A DNA stretch of 64,000 nucleotides from Paraburkholderia caffeinilytica (GCF_003368325.1 NZ_CP031467.1:1426001-1490000); one strand, 5' to 3'. Shown: positions 1-8,428, counted from the stretch's first letter. The notes: a model not told the origin generated them from the sequence alone. Translations and numbers: made by a program.

Positions 1-131
1 GGCTGTACCGTGACGATGGCAACCTCGGGCGTTTGTTGCGGCGGGGCAGATTGTTTTGGTCCGCACGCTGCCAGCAATACGGCAGCCGTCGCGGCACTGA
101 TTAAGCGGAATGGAACCCGTTCGACGCGCAT
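1..131 (-). CDS. RND efflux periplasmic adaptor lipoprotein, N-terminal part only
   Basis: Only the first 43 codons lie in the window; the gene runs off the left edge. The start ATG is at 129-131 on the minus strand. The peptide begins MRVERVPFRL, has a hydrophobic stretch and a lipobox LAAC with the lipidated Cys at residue 23, then a Pro/Gln-rich stretch ending TPEVAIVTV. This is the usual start of AcrA/BpeA/AmrA membrane fusion proteins, which link an inner-membrane RND pump to an outer-membrane channel. It diverges from a TetR repressor with an AcrR-like operator between them, as in acrR-acrAB. The family call rests on this short N-terminus plus context; substrates cannot be inferred. Confidence 0.8.
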   Translation of the reverse strand, partial: MRVERVPFRLISAATAAVLLAACGPKQSAPPQQTPEVAIVTVQ

Positions 132-559
132 GGAGCGACCTCTGTCAATGACTGAGAATGAAAAAGTGCGCGCATCCCTACCCCGGGGACGACAGCGCAC
201 ACATGCGTCTTGCGACGCCAGACCGGAAGCCCGAGGATGCAAACACACCTGCAAGGGCATCCTGAGCGAAATGCGCCATACCGGGGAAATGCCGCACGGC
301 GCCGCCCGTCGGGGCGCGGCACAAGAGCGTTTTGAAAGGCAACAGTGACGGATATTAACCGGTCGTCACGGCTTGGGCTATCCGATCGTGGGATGCTATT
401 ATATATACATCCACGAATGCATGTAAAAGTGCGTTTACGTTTTTGTGGGCAGGGGACCCGCAAGATCGCTTCGTAAATTGCTTAACAGCAGACAGATTGT
501 CATCGAGCGTACTTAAAAGCGCCCGGGAAAACCCCACAATCAGGGCAGGTCACGACAAT
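132..559. other. Divergent intergenic region of the efflux locus (428 bp)
   Basis: This gap lies between the adaptor and repressor genes. It holds the AcrR-like operator at 402-425. Short overlapping reading frames on both strands have no recognisable family and I take them as chance frames. The AT-rich stretch around 397-410 is the likeliest core promoter zone, but no clean -35/-10 pair can be assigned. Confidence 0.5.
402..425. promoter_or_regulatory. AcrR-like operator between efflux adaptor and TetR repressor
   Basis: This 24-bp imperfect inverted repeat matches the Escherichia coli AcrR operator, as I recall it, at 19 of 24 positions. Its arms are ATACAT and ATGTA around a CGAATGC centre. 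It lies in the divergent intergenic region, 271 bp upstream of the adaptor start and 135 bp upstream of the regulator start. Binding by the adjacent TetR protein to control both directions is inferred. Confidence 0.7.
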
Positions 560-1237
560 ATGGTCAGAAGAACCAAGGAAGAGGCGCAGGAGACGCGCAA
601 CAGCATTCTCGACGCAGCCGAACAGGTTTTCTTCGAGAAGGGCGTGTCGCGCACTTCGCTCGCCGACATCGCGCAGGCCGCCGGCGTCACGCGCGGCGCG
701 ATCTATTGGCATTTCGCGCACAAAAGCGATCTGTTTACCGAAATGTTCGACCGCGTGCTGCTGCCGCTGGACGAACTCAAGGCCGCTTCGCTAGACCCCA
801 ATGAACCCGACCCGCTCGGGCGCCTGGTGGAGATCTGCACGGTCTGTCTGCGCGACACCGCCAACGACCCGCGCCGCCGGCGAGTGTTCGACATCCTGTT
901 TCTGAAGTGCGAACTGGTCGAAGAGATGGGGCCGGTGATGGTCCGCTATCAGACCAATATGCGCGAAGGGCTGACGAAGCTCGAAGGCGGTCTGCGCAAT
1001 GCGATCTCCAAAGGGCAACTGCCGGCCGATCTCGACACCAGGATCGCCGCGGCGATGCTGCATGCGTTCGTCGGCGGCTCGCTGCGCGACATGCTGTTTC
1101 TGCCGGAGGCGGCGGATTTCGGCAAGCATGCGGAACAGATGATCGCCGGGATATTCGATGCCATGTTGTTAAGTCCGGCCCTGCGCAAGGGAAATCGGAC
1201 GGCGCCGGCCGCCCGTTCGCCCGGTCAGGCTAGCTAG
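560..1237 (+). CDS. TetR/AcrR-family repressor of the adjacent RND efflux pump
   Basis: This 225-residue protein starts MVRRTKEEAQETRNSIL, the typical opening of AcrR/TtgR/BpeR repressors. The helix-turn-helix spans about residues 10-56 (AEQVFFEKGVSRTSLADIAQAAGVTRGAIYWHF read as overlapping motifs ending IYWHF). The rest is the helical ligand-binding domain, where pump substrates normally bind and release DNA. The ATG at 560 was chosen over an upstream in-frame start at 443 because the family begins here and the upstream stretch overlaps the operator. It is divergent from the adaptor gene and probably represses both genes. The family call is firm; the target is inferred from context. Confidence 0.9.
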   Translation: MVRRTKEEAQETRNSILDAAEQVFFEKGVSRTSLADIAQAAGVTRGAIYWHFAHKSDLFTEMFDRVLLPLDELKAASLDPNEPDPLGRLVEICTVCLRDTANDPRRRRVFDILFLKCELVEEMGPVMVRYQTNMREGLTKLEGGLRNAISKGQLPADLDTRIAAAMLHAFVGGSLRDMLFLPEAADFGKHAEQMIAGIFDAMLLSPALRKGNRTAPAARSPGQAS

Positions 1238-1241
1238 GTAC

Positions 1242-1874
1242 TTACGCGGCAACCCGGCGCGCCCGCGCCTTCTGATTCGACGAGTAGATATCGCCGCGCT
1301 CGAGCGGCGCCCCACCCCGCACTGCCGCGATCCACTGCTCCGTACTCGCCACCGCCGCGAAGTTCGACTGCAGTACCACGCTGAAGACCCGGTGAATCTC
1401 CTGCGCGCTGGCCAGGCCCGCGCTGTTCTCATAGGGCAGCGAGCCGGTTGCGTCGTGCAGAAACTCGACGGCAAACCCCGCATGCCACGCCTCGTTGATC
1501 GTCGACGCGTCGCAGTTGTGGGTCATGTAACCGACGACCGTCAGCGTGTCGATCTGCCGCGCGGCCAGCCAGTCGGCGAGATCCGTACCGGCAAAGGCGC
1601 TTGCCCGCGACTTCTCAAGATAGTGATCGCGGGCCCGCGCGCCCACCACCGGATGCAGCTCGGCGCCTTCGCTGCCGCGCGCGAACACCGGCGAGGCGGC
1701 CGACGAGACATGTTGCACAACCACCACCGGCACGCCGGCGGCGCGCGCCGCATCCATCGCGCGGCCGATGTTGGCGAGCGAGGTTTGCACATCCGGATAT
1801 TCGATCGGCAGATCGCCGGTAACGTATTCGTTCTGCACGTCGATGACGATCAGCGCGCGGCGTGGTGCGGTCAT
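1242..1874 (-). CDS. Cysteine hydrolase (isochorismatase-like fold)
   Basis: This 210-residue protein has the isochorismatase fold. The catalytic triad can be read as Asp12 in VIDVQNEY, Lys88 in LEKSRAS and Cys121 in GYMTHNCDAS. Family members hydrolyse amide or vinyl-ether bonds (nicotinamidase, isochorismatase, carbamoylases), and the substrate here is unknown. The start at 1874 has a CAGGAG ribosome site 7 nt upstream; a longer frame to 1940 lacks this support. It ends 4 bp from the convergent TetR gene. The next gene upstream, a GlxA-type regulator, is divergent and may control it, a common pairing. Confidence 0.88.
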   Translation of the reverse strand: MTAPRRALIVIDVQNEYVTGDLPIEYPDVQTSLANIGRAMDAARAAGVPVVVVQHVSSAASPVFARGSEGAELHPVVGARARDHYLEKSRASAFAGTDLADWLAARQIDTLTVVGYMTHNCDASTINEAWHAGFAVEFLHDATGSLPYENSAGLASAQEIHRVFSVVLQSNFAAVASTEQWIAAVRGGAPLERGDIYSSNQKARARRVAA

Positions 1875-2060
1875 GGCAAGACTCCTGTCGGTTGAGCAGT
1901 TAAGGCTCGCGCTGCGCGGCCCGGAATGGGCCGACGGCAAGCAGCGGCGATGACCGCATTGTTCGTCAGCCAGTCCATCGCCGACAGCGACCCGAATGAC
2001 AATCTTCGCTAGAATCGGGCCATCATCGGATCAGCATTGACCGCCACAGGGCGATTGCGA

Positions 2061-3059
2061 ATGACGGCTACCCCCACCTCCTCTACCGCCGAACGCGACG
2101 GCGCACCCCGCCACATTGTCGCGGTGGTCGCGTTCGACGGTATCAGCCCGTTCCATCTTTCGGTACCGTGCGTGGTGTTCGGCGAGGACGGCAGCAACGG
2201 CGGCGTGCCCGTGTTCGACTTCCGCGTCTGCGCAGCCGAGCGCGGCACGCTGACCACCACCGTCGGTTTCTCGATTGCCGTCACGCATGGGCTCGAAGCG
2301 CTTGCCGACGCGCACACGATCATCGTGCCGAGCTGGCGCGATCCGAACGAGACGCCGCCCGCCGCCCTGCTCGACGCACTGCGCGCCGCCCACGCACGCG
2401 GCGCCCAGCTGGTTGGGCTGTGCCTGGGCGCGTTCGTGCTGGCGGCCGCCGGCATTCTCGACGACCGGCCGGCGTCGACCCACTGGGCGTGGGCGGACGA
2501 CTTCGCGCGCCGCTATCCGCGCGTGCGGCTCGATCCCGACGTGCTCTATGTCGACGACGGCAACGTGCTGACCTCGGCCGGCACCGCCGCCGGCCTCGAC
2601 TGCTGCCTGCATGTCCTGCGCAAGATGTGCGGCGCGCAGGCGGCGAACTATGTCGCGCGCCGGCTGGTGGTGCCGCCGCATCGGCAGGGAGGCCAGGCGC
2701 AATACATTCAGCAGCCGGTCGCGCCGAACGTGCGCGGCGACCGCCTGTCGTGTCTGCTCGAATGGGTGAGCGCGAATCTGGATGCACCGCATACGCTCGA
2801 CACCCTCGCCGGGCGCGCGTTGATGAGCCGCCGCACATTTACGCGGCGCTTCCGGCTCGCCACCGGCACGACCGTCGGCGCATGGCTGCTGGCGCAGCGG
2901 CTCGCCCGCGCGCAGCAACTGCTGGAAAGCACGGATGAGTCCGTGGAGGCCATTGCGGGGATTGCGGGATTCGGCTCGACCGCCTCGCTGCGGCAACATT
3001 TCGCGGAAGCGTTTCGCATCTCGCCATCCGCGTGGCGACGGGAGTTTCGCGGCGTGTGA
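2061..3059 (+). CDS. GlxA-type transcriptional regulator (DJ-1/PfpI domain plus AraC HTH)
   Basis: This 332-residue protein has two domains. Residues 18-200 form a class I glutamine-amidotransferase-like DJ-1/PfpI domain, with its nucleophile-elbow Cys at 121 in GLCLGAF. Residues 235-330 form an AraC-type DNA-binding domain with two helix-turn-helices (TLAGRALMSRRTFTRRF and IAGFGSTASLRQHF). Such proteins usually activate metabolic genes in response to small nitrogen compounds. I use the ATG at 2061; an in-frame TTG at 2037 would add eight residues. It diverges from the cysteine hydrolase gene, a likely target. The ligand is unknown. Confidence 0.87.
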   Translation: MTATPTSSTAERDGAPRHIVAVVAFDGISPFHLSVPCVVFGEDGSNGGVPVFDFRVCAAERGTLTTTVGFSIAVTHGLEALADAHTIIVPSWRDPNETPPAALLDALRAAHARGAQLVGLCLGAFVLAAAGILDDRPASTHWAWADDFARRYPRVRLDPDVLYVDDGNVLTSAGTAAGLDCCLHVLRKMCGAQAANYVARRLVVPPHRQGGQAQYIQQPVAPNVRGDRLSCLLEWVSANLDAPHTLDTLAGRALMSRRTFTRRFRLATGTTVGAWLLAQRLARAQQLLESTDESVEAIAGIAGFGSTASLRQHFAEAFRISPSAWRREFRGV

Positions 3060-3265
3060 GCGTAAGTGAAAGCGTCCGATAGGGTGGCGAACGGGCGAGG
3101 GCGAGCGCGGGTACGCGGGTACAACCGGCAAAAATGCCGATCAAGCCTTCAGGGCCGCCAACGCCCTGTGGCCAACGACAGTTCGTAGTGACTCACCGAA
3201 ATTTCGTAGTCGCGCCCGCGCTACAGCAGCGCGCCGAACCGTCGTAGCCAGGCCATGTCGTCGCG

Positions 3266-3288
3266 GTGGCAGTGGCAGTGGCAGTGGC
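3266..3288 (+). repeat. Hexanucleotide repeat GTGGCA, 3.8 copies
   Basis: Three perfect GTGGCA units plus GTGGC lie in the space between the AraC-type regulator and the convergent CoxG-like gene. No gene is interrupted. It is one of several hexamer repeats in the window. Confidence 0.85.
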
Positions 3289-3305
3289 CGAATTAAATCG
3301 CCTCG

Positions 3306-4067
3306 TCACTGTTCGCCAATCCAGCGCGCCACGTACAACAGCAGCGCCACCAGAAAAATCATCACCGCCCACGCCCAGTTCGGGACGACGTGCGGACTGG
3401 GCTCGTGATGCGAAACCCCGTGCGACACGCCGTGAGACGCCCCATGCGACGCACTCGCCGCCCGTCCGGGCAGCGCATTGCCATGATCCACACGCGTGCG
3501 CCTCGCGATGCCGCTGAGCGTGATCGGCCGCAGAAACACGTGCTGCCGACGCCCCGCCGAGCCGCGCGCACGATTCGGCCCTTGCCCATGCTTGGCGCGA
3601 ACGACCGCGCCGAACTCGTCGAAAAAATCGTCGGCCAGTTGATGCAGCGCGTTTTCGAGCTGGCGCGTGGGCAGTTCGGCGAGCGGTCCGGACGAAGTCG
3701 CCCAGATCGTGTAATCGATCCGCGTGCCCCGCTCCCGGCCGATGCCGTGCGAGCTATCCTCCGCGCGCAATCTCACTTCGATCTGTCCGCGCAACGAACC
3801 GATGCCCTCGGCTCGCGCCTTGAAGTTGATGGTGCGGCGCTGCGCGTCAGCCGGCCCGGAATCCTGACCGGCCACGTGGGCGCGCGCTTCGTAACGCGCA
3901 CGCAACGGCCCGAGCGGCACGGTCATGGTGAGCGCATATTCGCCGTCTCCAAGCCGCGTGAACGACTCGCAGTTGTCGAGGCTGGCACGCAACAAGGCGA
4001 GGTCCTGCAACGCCTCCCAAACATCGGACGGCGCAAGCGGAATCCGTAACGCGTCGTTCAGTTCCAT
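3306..4067 (-). CDS. CoxG-like SRPBCC protein with C-terminal membrane anchor
   Basis: This 253-residue protein has residues 1-150 matching the CoxG/SRPBCC lipid-binding-like fold (MELNDALRIPLAPSDVWEAL start, PLGPLRARYEA, DYTIWATSSGPLAEL, with RQLENALHQLADDFF at the end of the domain). A linker follows with His/Ser repeats (HGASHGVSHGVSHH), then one C-terminal transmembrane helix (WAVMIFLVALLLYV). In carboxydotrophs CoxG helps recruit CO dehydrogenase to the membrane. No CO dehydrogenase genes are present here, so the partner is unknown. A solo, membrane-anchored CoxG is common in this lineage. Confidence 0.82.
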   Translation of the reverse strand: MELNDALRIPLAPSDVWEALQDLALLRASLDNCESFTRLGDGEYALTMTVPLGPLRARYEARAHVAGQDSGPADAQRRTINFKARAEGIGSLRGQIEVRLRAEDSSHGIGRERGTRIDYTIWATSSGPLAELPTRQLENALHQLADDFFDEFGAVVRAKHGQGPNRARGSAGRRQHVFLRPITLSGIARRTRVDHGNALPGRAASASHGASHGVSHGVSHHEPSPHVVPNWAWAVMIFLVALLLYVARWIGEQ

Positions 4068-4099
4068 GACAGCCTCCCCGATGAGCGCGCGACAGCCGG

Positions 4100-4498
4100 T
4101 CAGGACGTCTGATCGATGCGGTCGACGCGCGATGCGTAAAACGCGAGATACCCTTTTATCCGTGCCATCGGCTCGAGCGGCGTCTCATAGCTCCAGACGG
4201 CGTTTTCGATCAGACCGTCTTCAGTGCGCAGATGGTAGTACGAGGCATCGCCCTTGAACGGGCAGTGCGAGGTATGGGTGGAGCGTTCGAGGCGAGCCAT
4301 GTTGACGTCGCTGCGCGGGAAATAGAACACGTCCGGCAGGCCGGTTTCGCTGAGTGTCAGGCAAGCGTGGGTATCGGCCATCGTCACGCCGCCGTGAATC
4401 ACGCGCACCCGATGGTTGTTGCCGCTGATGGCGATGGTGTGCCCGCCCGTGCTCGCGCCGGAGCCAGGGCTTCCGTGAGGTGTCAAGGCATCGCTCAT
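4100..4498 (-). CDS. DUF427 domain protein
   Basis: This 132-residue protein matches the DUF427 family: HRVRVIHGGVTMADTHACL, a VFYFPRSDV block, CPFKGDASYYHL and VWSYETPLEPMARIKGYLAFY are read as successive conserved blocks. The function of the family is not established; a small beta-barrel fold is known. The start at 4498 (MSDALTP) was preferred over an upstream frame to 4552. It sits 32 bp downstream of the CoxG-like gene start, on the same strand, so the two are probably transcribed together. Confidence 0.85.
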   Translation of the reverse strand: MSDALTPHGSPGSGASTGGHTIAISGNNHRVRVIHGGVTMADTHACLTLSETGLPDVFYFPRSDVNMARLERSTHTSHCPFKGDASYYHLRTEDGLIENAVWSYETPLEPMARIKGYLAFYASRVDRIDQTS

Positions 4499-4558
4499 GT
4501 CTCGGCTCCGTGGTCGTGTACAACTCGGGTGTGCAACGCGGTATGCGGCCATGCAACA

Positions 4559-4585
4559 AAAAAGCCACGGGGTGCACCCGTGGCC
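4559..4585 (-). terminator. Rho-independent terminator for the 4.7-5.2 kb gene
   Basis: Read on the minus strand, an 8-bp stem (GCCACGGG/CCCGTGGC, arms 4565-4572 and 4578-4585) with a 5-nt loop is followed by six T residues. It lies downstream of the exported-protein gene. Confidence 0.85.
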
Positions 4586-4704
4586 TCATTATCGGCCAAA
4601 CTTCAGCCGATTGCGCGGCCTTCCTGAATGTCGCCGGGGCGTCTCGCCCGGCGCCGCTCAGGGAGACGGGCCGCTTACTGCGGGTTATGGCGGTTTATTA
4701 CGGT

Positions 4705-5199
4705 CTATTGCGTATTCCAGTAGAAGGCGGCCTTGGCCGTACCCTTGGTCGGAATCGTCACCGGCTTGGTCTGGTCGCTATCCTTGTATTGCGCGTGCAC
4801 GGTATAGCGGCCCGGGCGCAATCTCACCAGCATGTAGGGCCCGCGCGAGGTGGCGCTCAGCACATCGCCATCGTGCGCGTCGACGATCCGCACGCGGACG
4901 TCGGCAAGAAAATCGGAGCCGGGGCCGGTGAAGCGCATCGACAGCGGCCATTGGCTTTGCGCCTGCTGGAGTGCTTTCGATTCGTCGAGACCGACGCCGC
5001 CCGACACGAACGAGACGTCACCCTGGTGCTGGATCTGCGGCAGGCCGCCACCGTTGGCGTTGCCCGCGCTGGTCTCGTCGGTGGTGGTGCCGCCGGTTAC
5101 GTCGCTCGCCTGTGCATACGCGCCGCCCGCCAGACCAAGGGTGAGCGCTGCGCAGACCGCGGCGGCTACGATCCTTCGCTGCTTGGGTTGGGTTTTCAT
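4705..5199 (-). CDS. Small exported protein with carboxypeptidase-regulatory-like fold
   Basis: This 164-residue protein has a Sec signal peptide (KQRRIVAAAVCAALTLGLA, cleavage near AYAQA). The mature protein ends in a beta-rich segment (ADVRVRIVDAHDG, GPYMLVRLRPGRYTVHAQY) like the carboxypeptidase regulatory domains found in extracytoplasmic proteins. The start at 5199 has AAGGAG 9 nt upstream; the frame open to 5217 lacks such support. It is probably periplasmic. No partner is evident, since it is flanked by terminators on both sides. The function is unknown. Confidence 0.75.
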   Translation of the reverse strand: MKTQPKQRRIVAAAVCAALTLGLAGGAYAQASDVTGGTTTDETSAGNANGGGLPQIQHQGDVSFVSGGVGLDESKALQQAQSQWPLSMRFTGPGSDFLADVRVRIVDAHDGDVLSATSRGPYMLVRLRPGRYTVHAQYKDSDQTKPVTIPTKGTAKAAFYWNTQ

Positions 5200-5375
5200 G
5201 GCTTCACTCCTTCTCAAGGCCTTTATCGTCCGGAGTCCCTCAGAGGGTCCATATCAAGGCCGACGCAACCGGCGTGCCAGCCATCCGTTCGTGTCTTGTG
5301 GAAACCGCTGCTGCGCCGCGCCACGCCGCACAGAGCGCCCTGCTTTACAGCTTTGAGACGGCTTTGAAACAAATG

Positions 5376-5416
5376 AAAAAATGCCGGTCCGTCAGCAGTA
5401 AGTGCAAGGACCGGCA
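5376..5416 (-). terminator. Rho-independent terminator after the DegP-like gene
   Basis: Read on the minus strand, a 9-bp stem (TGCCGGTCC/GGACCGGCA, arms 5382-5390 and 5408-5416) is followed by a run of T residues. It begins 30 bp past the protease stop codon. Confidence 0.85.
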
Positions 5417-5445
5417 AGCTTTACTTCAATCTGATCAATGTCCGC

Positions 5446-6954
5446 TCAGCCGAGATCGACCGGCACGAAGATCTGCGCATTGTCCCGCTGGATCAGCAAC
5501 GCGATGCTGTTGCCCGCGCCGGCGATCATCTGCTTCAACTGATCGACGCTCGTGACCGGCCGGCCGTTGACCGCCAGGATCACGTCGCCCGGCTGGATGC
5601 CGGCGCTCTCAGCCGCACCGCCCGATTGCTGCACCAGCAGCCCGTGCGACACCGACGCGCCGCTCTTCTCTTCCGGCGTCAGCGGCCGCACCGCCACGCC
5701 GAGACGGCCTTGCAGCTGCGCCGGCTGATCGGCCTTGTCCGAGGCCACCTTGGCATCGGACAGCGAACCGATCGTCACCTTCAGGTCCTTGGTGGCCTTG
5801 TCGCGCCACACCTGCACGGTGGCCGAGCTGCCCGGCGCCAGACCCGCCACCTGCGCCGGCAAATCCGACGAGTCGCCGACCGGCTCGCCGTTCACCGAGA
5901 GAATCACGTCGCCCGGTTGCAGGCCGCCCTTGGCCGCCGGGCCGCCCGGATCGACCGAGCTGACGAGCGCGCCCTGCGGCTTCTGCATGCCGAACGAATC
6001 GGCCAGCGTCTGATTCATGCCCTGCACCGCGACGCCGAGACGTCCACGGCTGACATGGCCGGTCTTGACGAGATCGTCCTTGACCTTGATCGCTTCATTG
6101 ATCGGGATCGCGAACGAAAGGCCCTGGAAGCCGCCCGTCTGCGAATAGATCATCGAGTTGATGCCGATCACTTCGCCTTGCAGATTGAACAGCGGTCCAC
6201 CGGAGTTGCCCGGGTTCACCGGCACGTCGGTCTGGATGAACGGCGTGTAGTTCTCGTTCGGCAGCGAACGCGACTTCGCGCTGATGATGCCCGAGGTCAC
6301 CGTGTTGTCGAAACCGTACGGCGAGCCGATCGCGACCACCCACTGGCCGACCTTGCTCTGACGCGGATCGCCGATCTTCACGGTCGGCAGATTGCTCGCG
6401 TCGATCTTCAGCACGGCGACGTCGGACTGCTTGTCGGCGCCGACCACTTTCGCCCTGAATTCACGCTTGTCGGTGAGCTTCACGGTGACGACGTTCGCGC
6501 CGTCCACCACGTGGGCGTTGGTCAGAATGTAGCCGTCATTGCTGACGATGAAACCCGAGCCGAGGCTCGCGCTCGGCTGATCGGACCCATCGCCGCCGTC
6601 GCCGCCCTGCATGCCCGGCATGCCGCCGAAGAAGTGCTTGTAGAACTGGTAGAACGGATCGCTCGGGTCGATCGGCAACTGGTTGCCGCCGCCGGCGCCG
6701 TTGCCGCGCAATGCCGTCTGCTTGACCACGTGCTTCGCGCTGATGTTGACGACTGCCGGGCCGTACGTTTCGACCAGACCCGAGAAATCGGGGACGCCGG
6801 TTTTGGCAGCGGCTTCGGCAGGCATCATCGCGGCCTGCGCCGGCGTGATCACCTGCGGCGCGGGCACGTCGCGATGCCCCGCCACATAGCCGGCGGAGAG
6901 CGCCACGGCGACAGCAACGGCAACAGCGCTGCGGGACAAGGTTTTCGCGTTCAT
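5446..6954 (-). CDS. DegP/MucD-type periplasmic serine endoprotease (Do family)
   Basis: This 502-residue protein has an N-terminal signal or anchor (residues 8-26), a trypsin-like domain and two PDZ domains. The catalytic triad is visible: His148 in TNAHVV, Asp178 in KQSDVAVL and Ser251 in NPGNSGGPLF. PDZ1 begins near GRLGVAVQGM and PDZ2 near GRLGVAVRPL. It degrades or refolds misfolded envelope proteins. The start at 6954 has CAGGAG 8 nt upstream. It lies downstream of a two-component system, with two PmrA-type boxes in the 168-bp gap, so envelope-stress control by that system is likely. A terminator follows it. Confidence 0.93.
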   Translation of the reverse strand: MNAKTLSRSAVAVAVAVALSAGYVAGHRDVPAPQVITPAQAAMMPAEAAAKTGVPDFSGLVETYGPAVVNISAKHVVKQTALRGNGAGGGNQLPIDPSDPFYQFYKHFFGGMPGMQGGDGGDGSDQPSASLGSGFIVSNDGYILTNAHVVDGANVVTVKLTDKREFRAKVVGADKQSDVAVLKIDASNLPTVKIGDPRQSKVGQWVVAIGSPYGFDNTVTSGIISAKSRSLPNENYTPFIQTDVPVNPGNSGGPLFNLQGEVIGINSMIYSQTGGFQGLSFAIPINEAIKVKDDLVKTGHVSRGRLGVAVQGMNQTLADSFGMQKPQGALVSSVDPGGPAAKGGLQPGDVILSVNGEPVGDSSDLPAQVAGLAPGSSATVQVWRDKATKDLKVTIGSLSDAKVASDKADQPAQLQGRLGVAVRPLTPEEKSGASVSHGLLVQQSGGAAESAGIQPGDVILAVNGRPVTSVDQLKQMIAGAGNSIALLIQRDNAQIFVPVDLG

Positions 6955-7013
6955 CGTGTACTCCTGACTGGGAGAAAGAGGCTTTGGAATGAGATGAAGC
7001 GTACGTGGCATCG

Positions 7014-7030
7014 CTTAAAAGAGTCTTAAG
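7014..7030 (-). promoter_or_regulatory. PmrA/QseB-type box 1 upstream of the DegP-like gene
   Basis: Two hexamers, CTTAAA and CTTAAG, are separated by exactly 5 bp. This matches the direct-repeat form bound by PmrA/QseB-type OmpR-family regulators (YTTAAK-N5-YTTAAK). It lies 60 bp upstream of the protease start. Binding by the adjacent response regulator is inferred. Confidence 0.7.
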
Positions 7031-7067
7031 CAGCGCCAGATCGCTTCAGGCCCATTCGTAAGACGTG

Positions 7068-7084
7068 TTTAAGCCCCGCTTAAG
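7068..7084 (-). promoter_or_regulatory. PmrA/QseB-type box 2 upstream of the DegP-like gene
   Basis: TTTAAG and CTTAAG are separated by 5 bp, again the PmrA-type direct repeat. It is 54 bp from box 1, close to five helical turns, so both could be bound on the same DNA face. Confidence 0.7.
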
Positions 7085-7122
7085 CCACGTTCGAGCCACT
7101 TTACGAACAGAAAGCCTCACCT

Positions 7123-8424
7123 TCAGAAGCGCACGTCGACCTGTAAACCACCCGCCGCGGATTCGTCGAGCTTCACCGCCGCATGGTGTTGCGTGGCGAT
7201 GCGGCGCACGATCGCAAGGCCGAGGCCGCTGCCCGCCACATCGGTACGCACGCGGTTCGCGCCGGCGCCGGCCCGGTAGAAGCGATCGAACACGCGCTCG
7301 CGTTCGGCCGGCTCGATGCCCGGCCCGCTGTCGGCAATCCGCACCACCGGATGCCCTTCGTCGACATGCAGACTGACGTCGACGCGGCCGCCTCGCGGCG
7401 TGTATTTGGTTGCGTTGTCAACGAGGTTGTTGAACATGACGCGCAGCGCGTCAGTGTCGCCGGTCACCGTGGCGGGTTCGCTCGCCTCGATGCCGAGATC
7501 GACTCCGCGATTCTGCGCAAGCGGCGCGTACGCCACCACACAGTCCTGCAGCAGCGCGCGCAGATCGATCGCGTTCGTCGCCGCGATGCCGTCCGGCTCC
7601 GAACGGGCGAGCGCCAGCAATTGCTCGGCGAGACGTGTCGCACGCGTGACGCCTGCCTGCAGGTCGGCCAGCGCTTCGCTGCGCGTGGTGTCGTCTTTCG
7701 CGCGGGCCACCAGTTGCGACTGGATCTGCACGGCGGCAAGCGGCGTGCGCAATTCGTGCGCGGCATCGGCGACGAATGCTTTCTGAATGTCGAGCGCAGT
7801 GGCGAGCCGCTCGAGCAGGCCGTTCAACGCGCGCACGAGCGGCTGCACTTCGAGCGGCAGACGCTGATCGGGCAAGGGATCGAGCGCCTCGGGGTGACGC
7901 GCGTCGAGCGCGCTGGTCACGCGCCGCAACGGCCGCAGCCCGCGCCCGACGATCACCCACACCGCCAGCCCTAGAAACGGCAGCAGAACAATCAGCGGCC
8001 ACAGGGTTCGCAACGCGACATTCGCCGCCAGCCGGTTGCGCACCGAAACCGGTTGCGCCAGTTGCACGACGTTGTCGCCGACGATCGCGCCGTACACACG
8101 CCAATCGCCGCGTTCCGTGTGCTCGGTCGAAAAGCCGATCTCGGCGCGCGGCGCGAGCGGCGCACGCGGGCGCGAGTAGTACATCAGCACGCCGTTGCGA
8201 TTCCAGATCTGCAGGACGATGCCTTCGTCGCCGGTGTCGCGCGAGCCGAGCACCTGGGAGAACGGTTCCGACGGCAGCGCCGCGGCAATCTGCTCCAACT
8301 GGTAATCGAACAGTTCGTTGGCTTCGGCAAGCGCTTGCCGGTAGATCAGCCAACCCGCAATGCCGACGCCGAGCAACACCAGCGCCAGCAGCCAGAACAA
8401 CAATTGACGGCGAATCGAACGCAT
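7123..8424 (-). CDS. Sensor histidine kinase, QseC/PmrB type
   Basis: This 433-residue membrane kinase has TM1 at about 8-28, a periplasmic sensor loop at 29-140, TM2 at about 141-160, then a HAMP-like linker. The dimerisation and phosphoacceptor region has His223 in AAHELRTPL. The ATPase domain shows an N box (NNLVDNATKYT), G1 (ADSGPGI) and G2 (GSGLGLAIV). It starts 4 bp after the response regulator stop codon, so the two are one operon. It is expected to phosphorylate that regulator. The signal is unknown; cations or membrane stress are typical for the family. Confidence 0.92.
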   Translation of the reverse strand: MRSIRRQLLFWLLALVLLGVGIAGWLIYRQALAEANELFDYQLEQIAAALPSEPFSQVLGSRDTGDEGIVLQIWNRNGVLMYYSRPRAPLAPRAEIGFSTEHTERGDWRVYGAIVGDNVVQLAQPVSVRNRLAANVALRTLWPLIVLLPFLGLAVWVIVGRGLRPLRRVTSALDARHPEALDPLPDQRLPLEVQPLVRALNGLLERLATALDIQKAFVADAAHELRTPLAAVQIQSQLVARAKDDTTRSEALADLQAGVTRATRLAEQLLALARSEPDGIAATNAIDLRALLQDCVVAYAPLAQNRGVDLGIEASEPATVTGDTDALRVMFNNLVDNATKYTPRGGRVDVSLHVDEGHPVVRIADSGPGIEPAERERVFDRFYRAGAGANRVRTDVAGSGLGLAIVRRIATQHHAAVKLDESAAGGLQVDVRF

Positions 8425-8428
8425 CGGC

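Noticed and set aside
5626..7029. Plus-strand open frame (467 codons) opposite the DegP-like gene
   Set aside because: Antisense shadow: rich in Arg, His and Asp with no domain.
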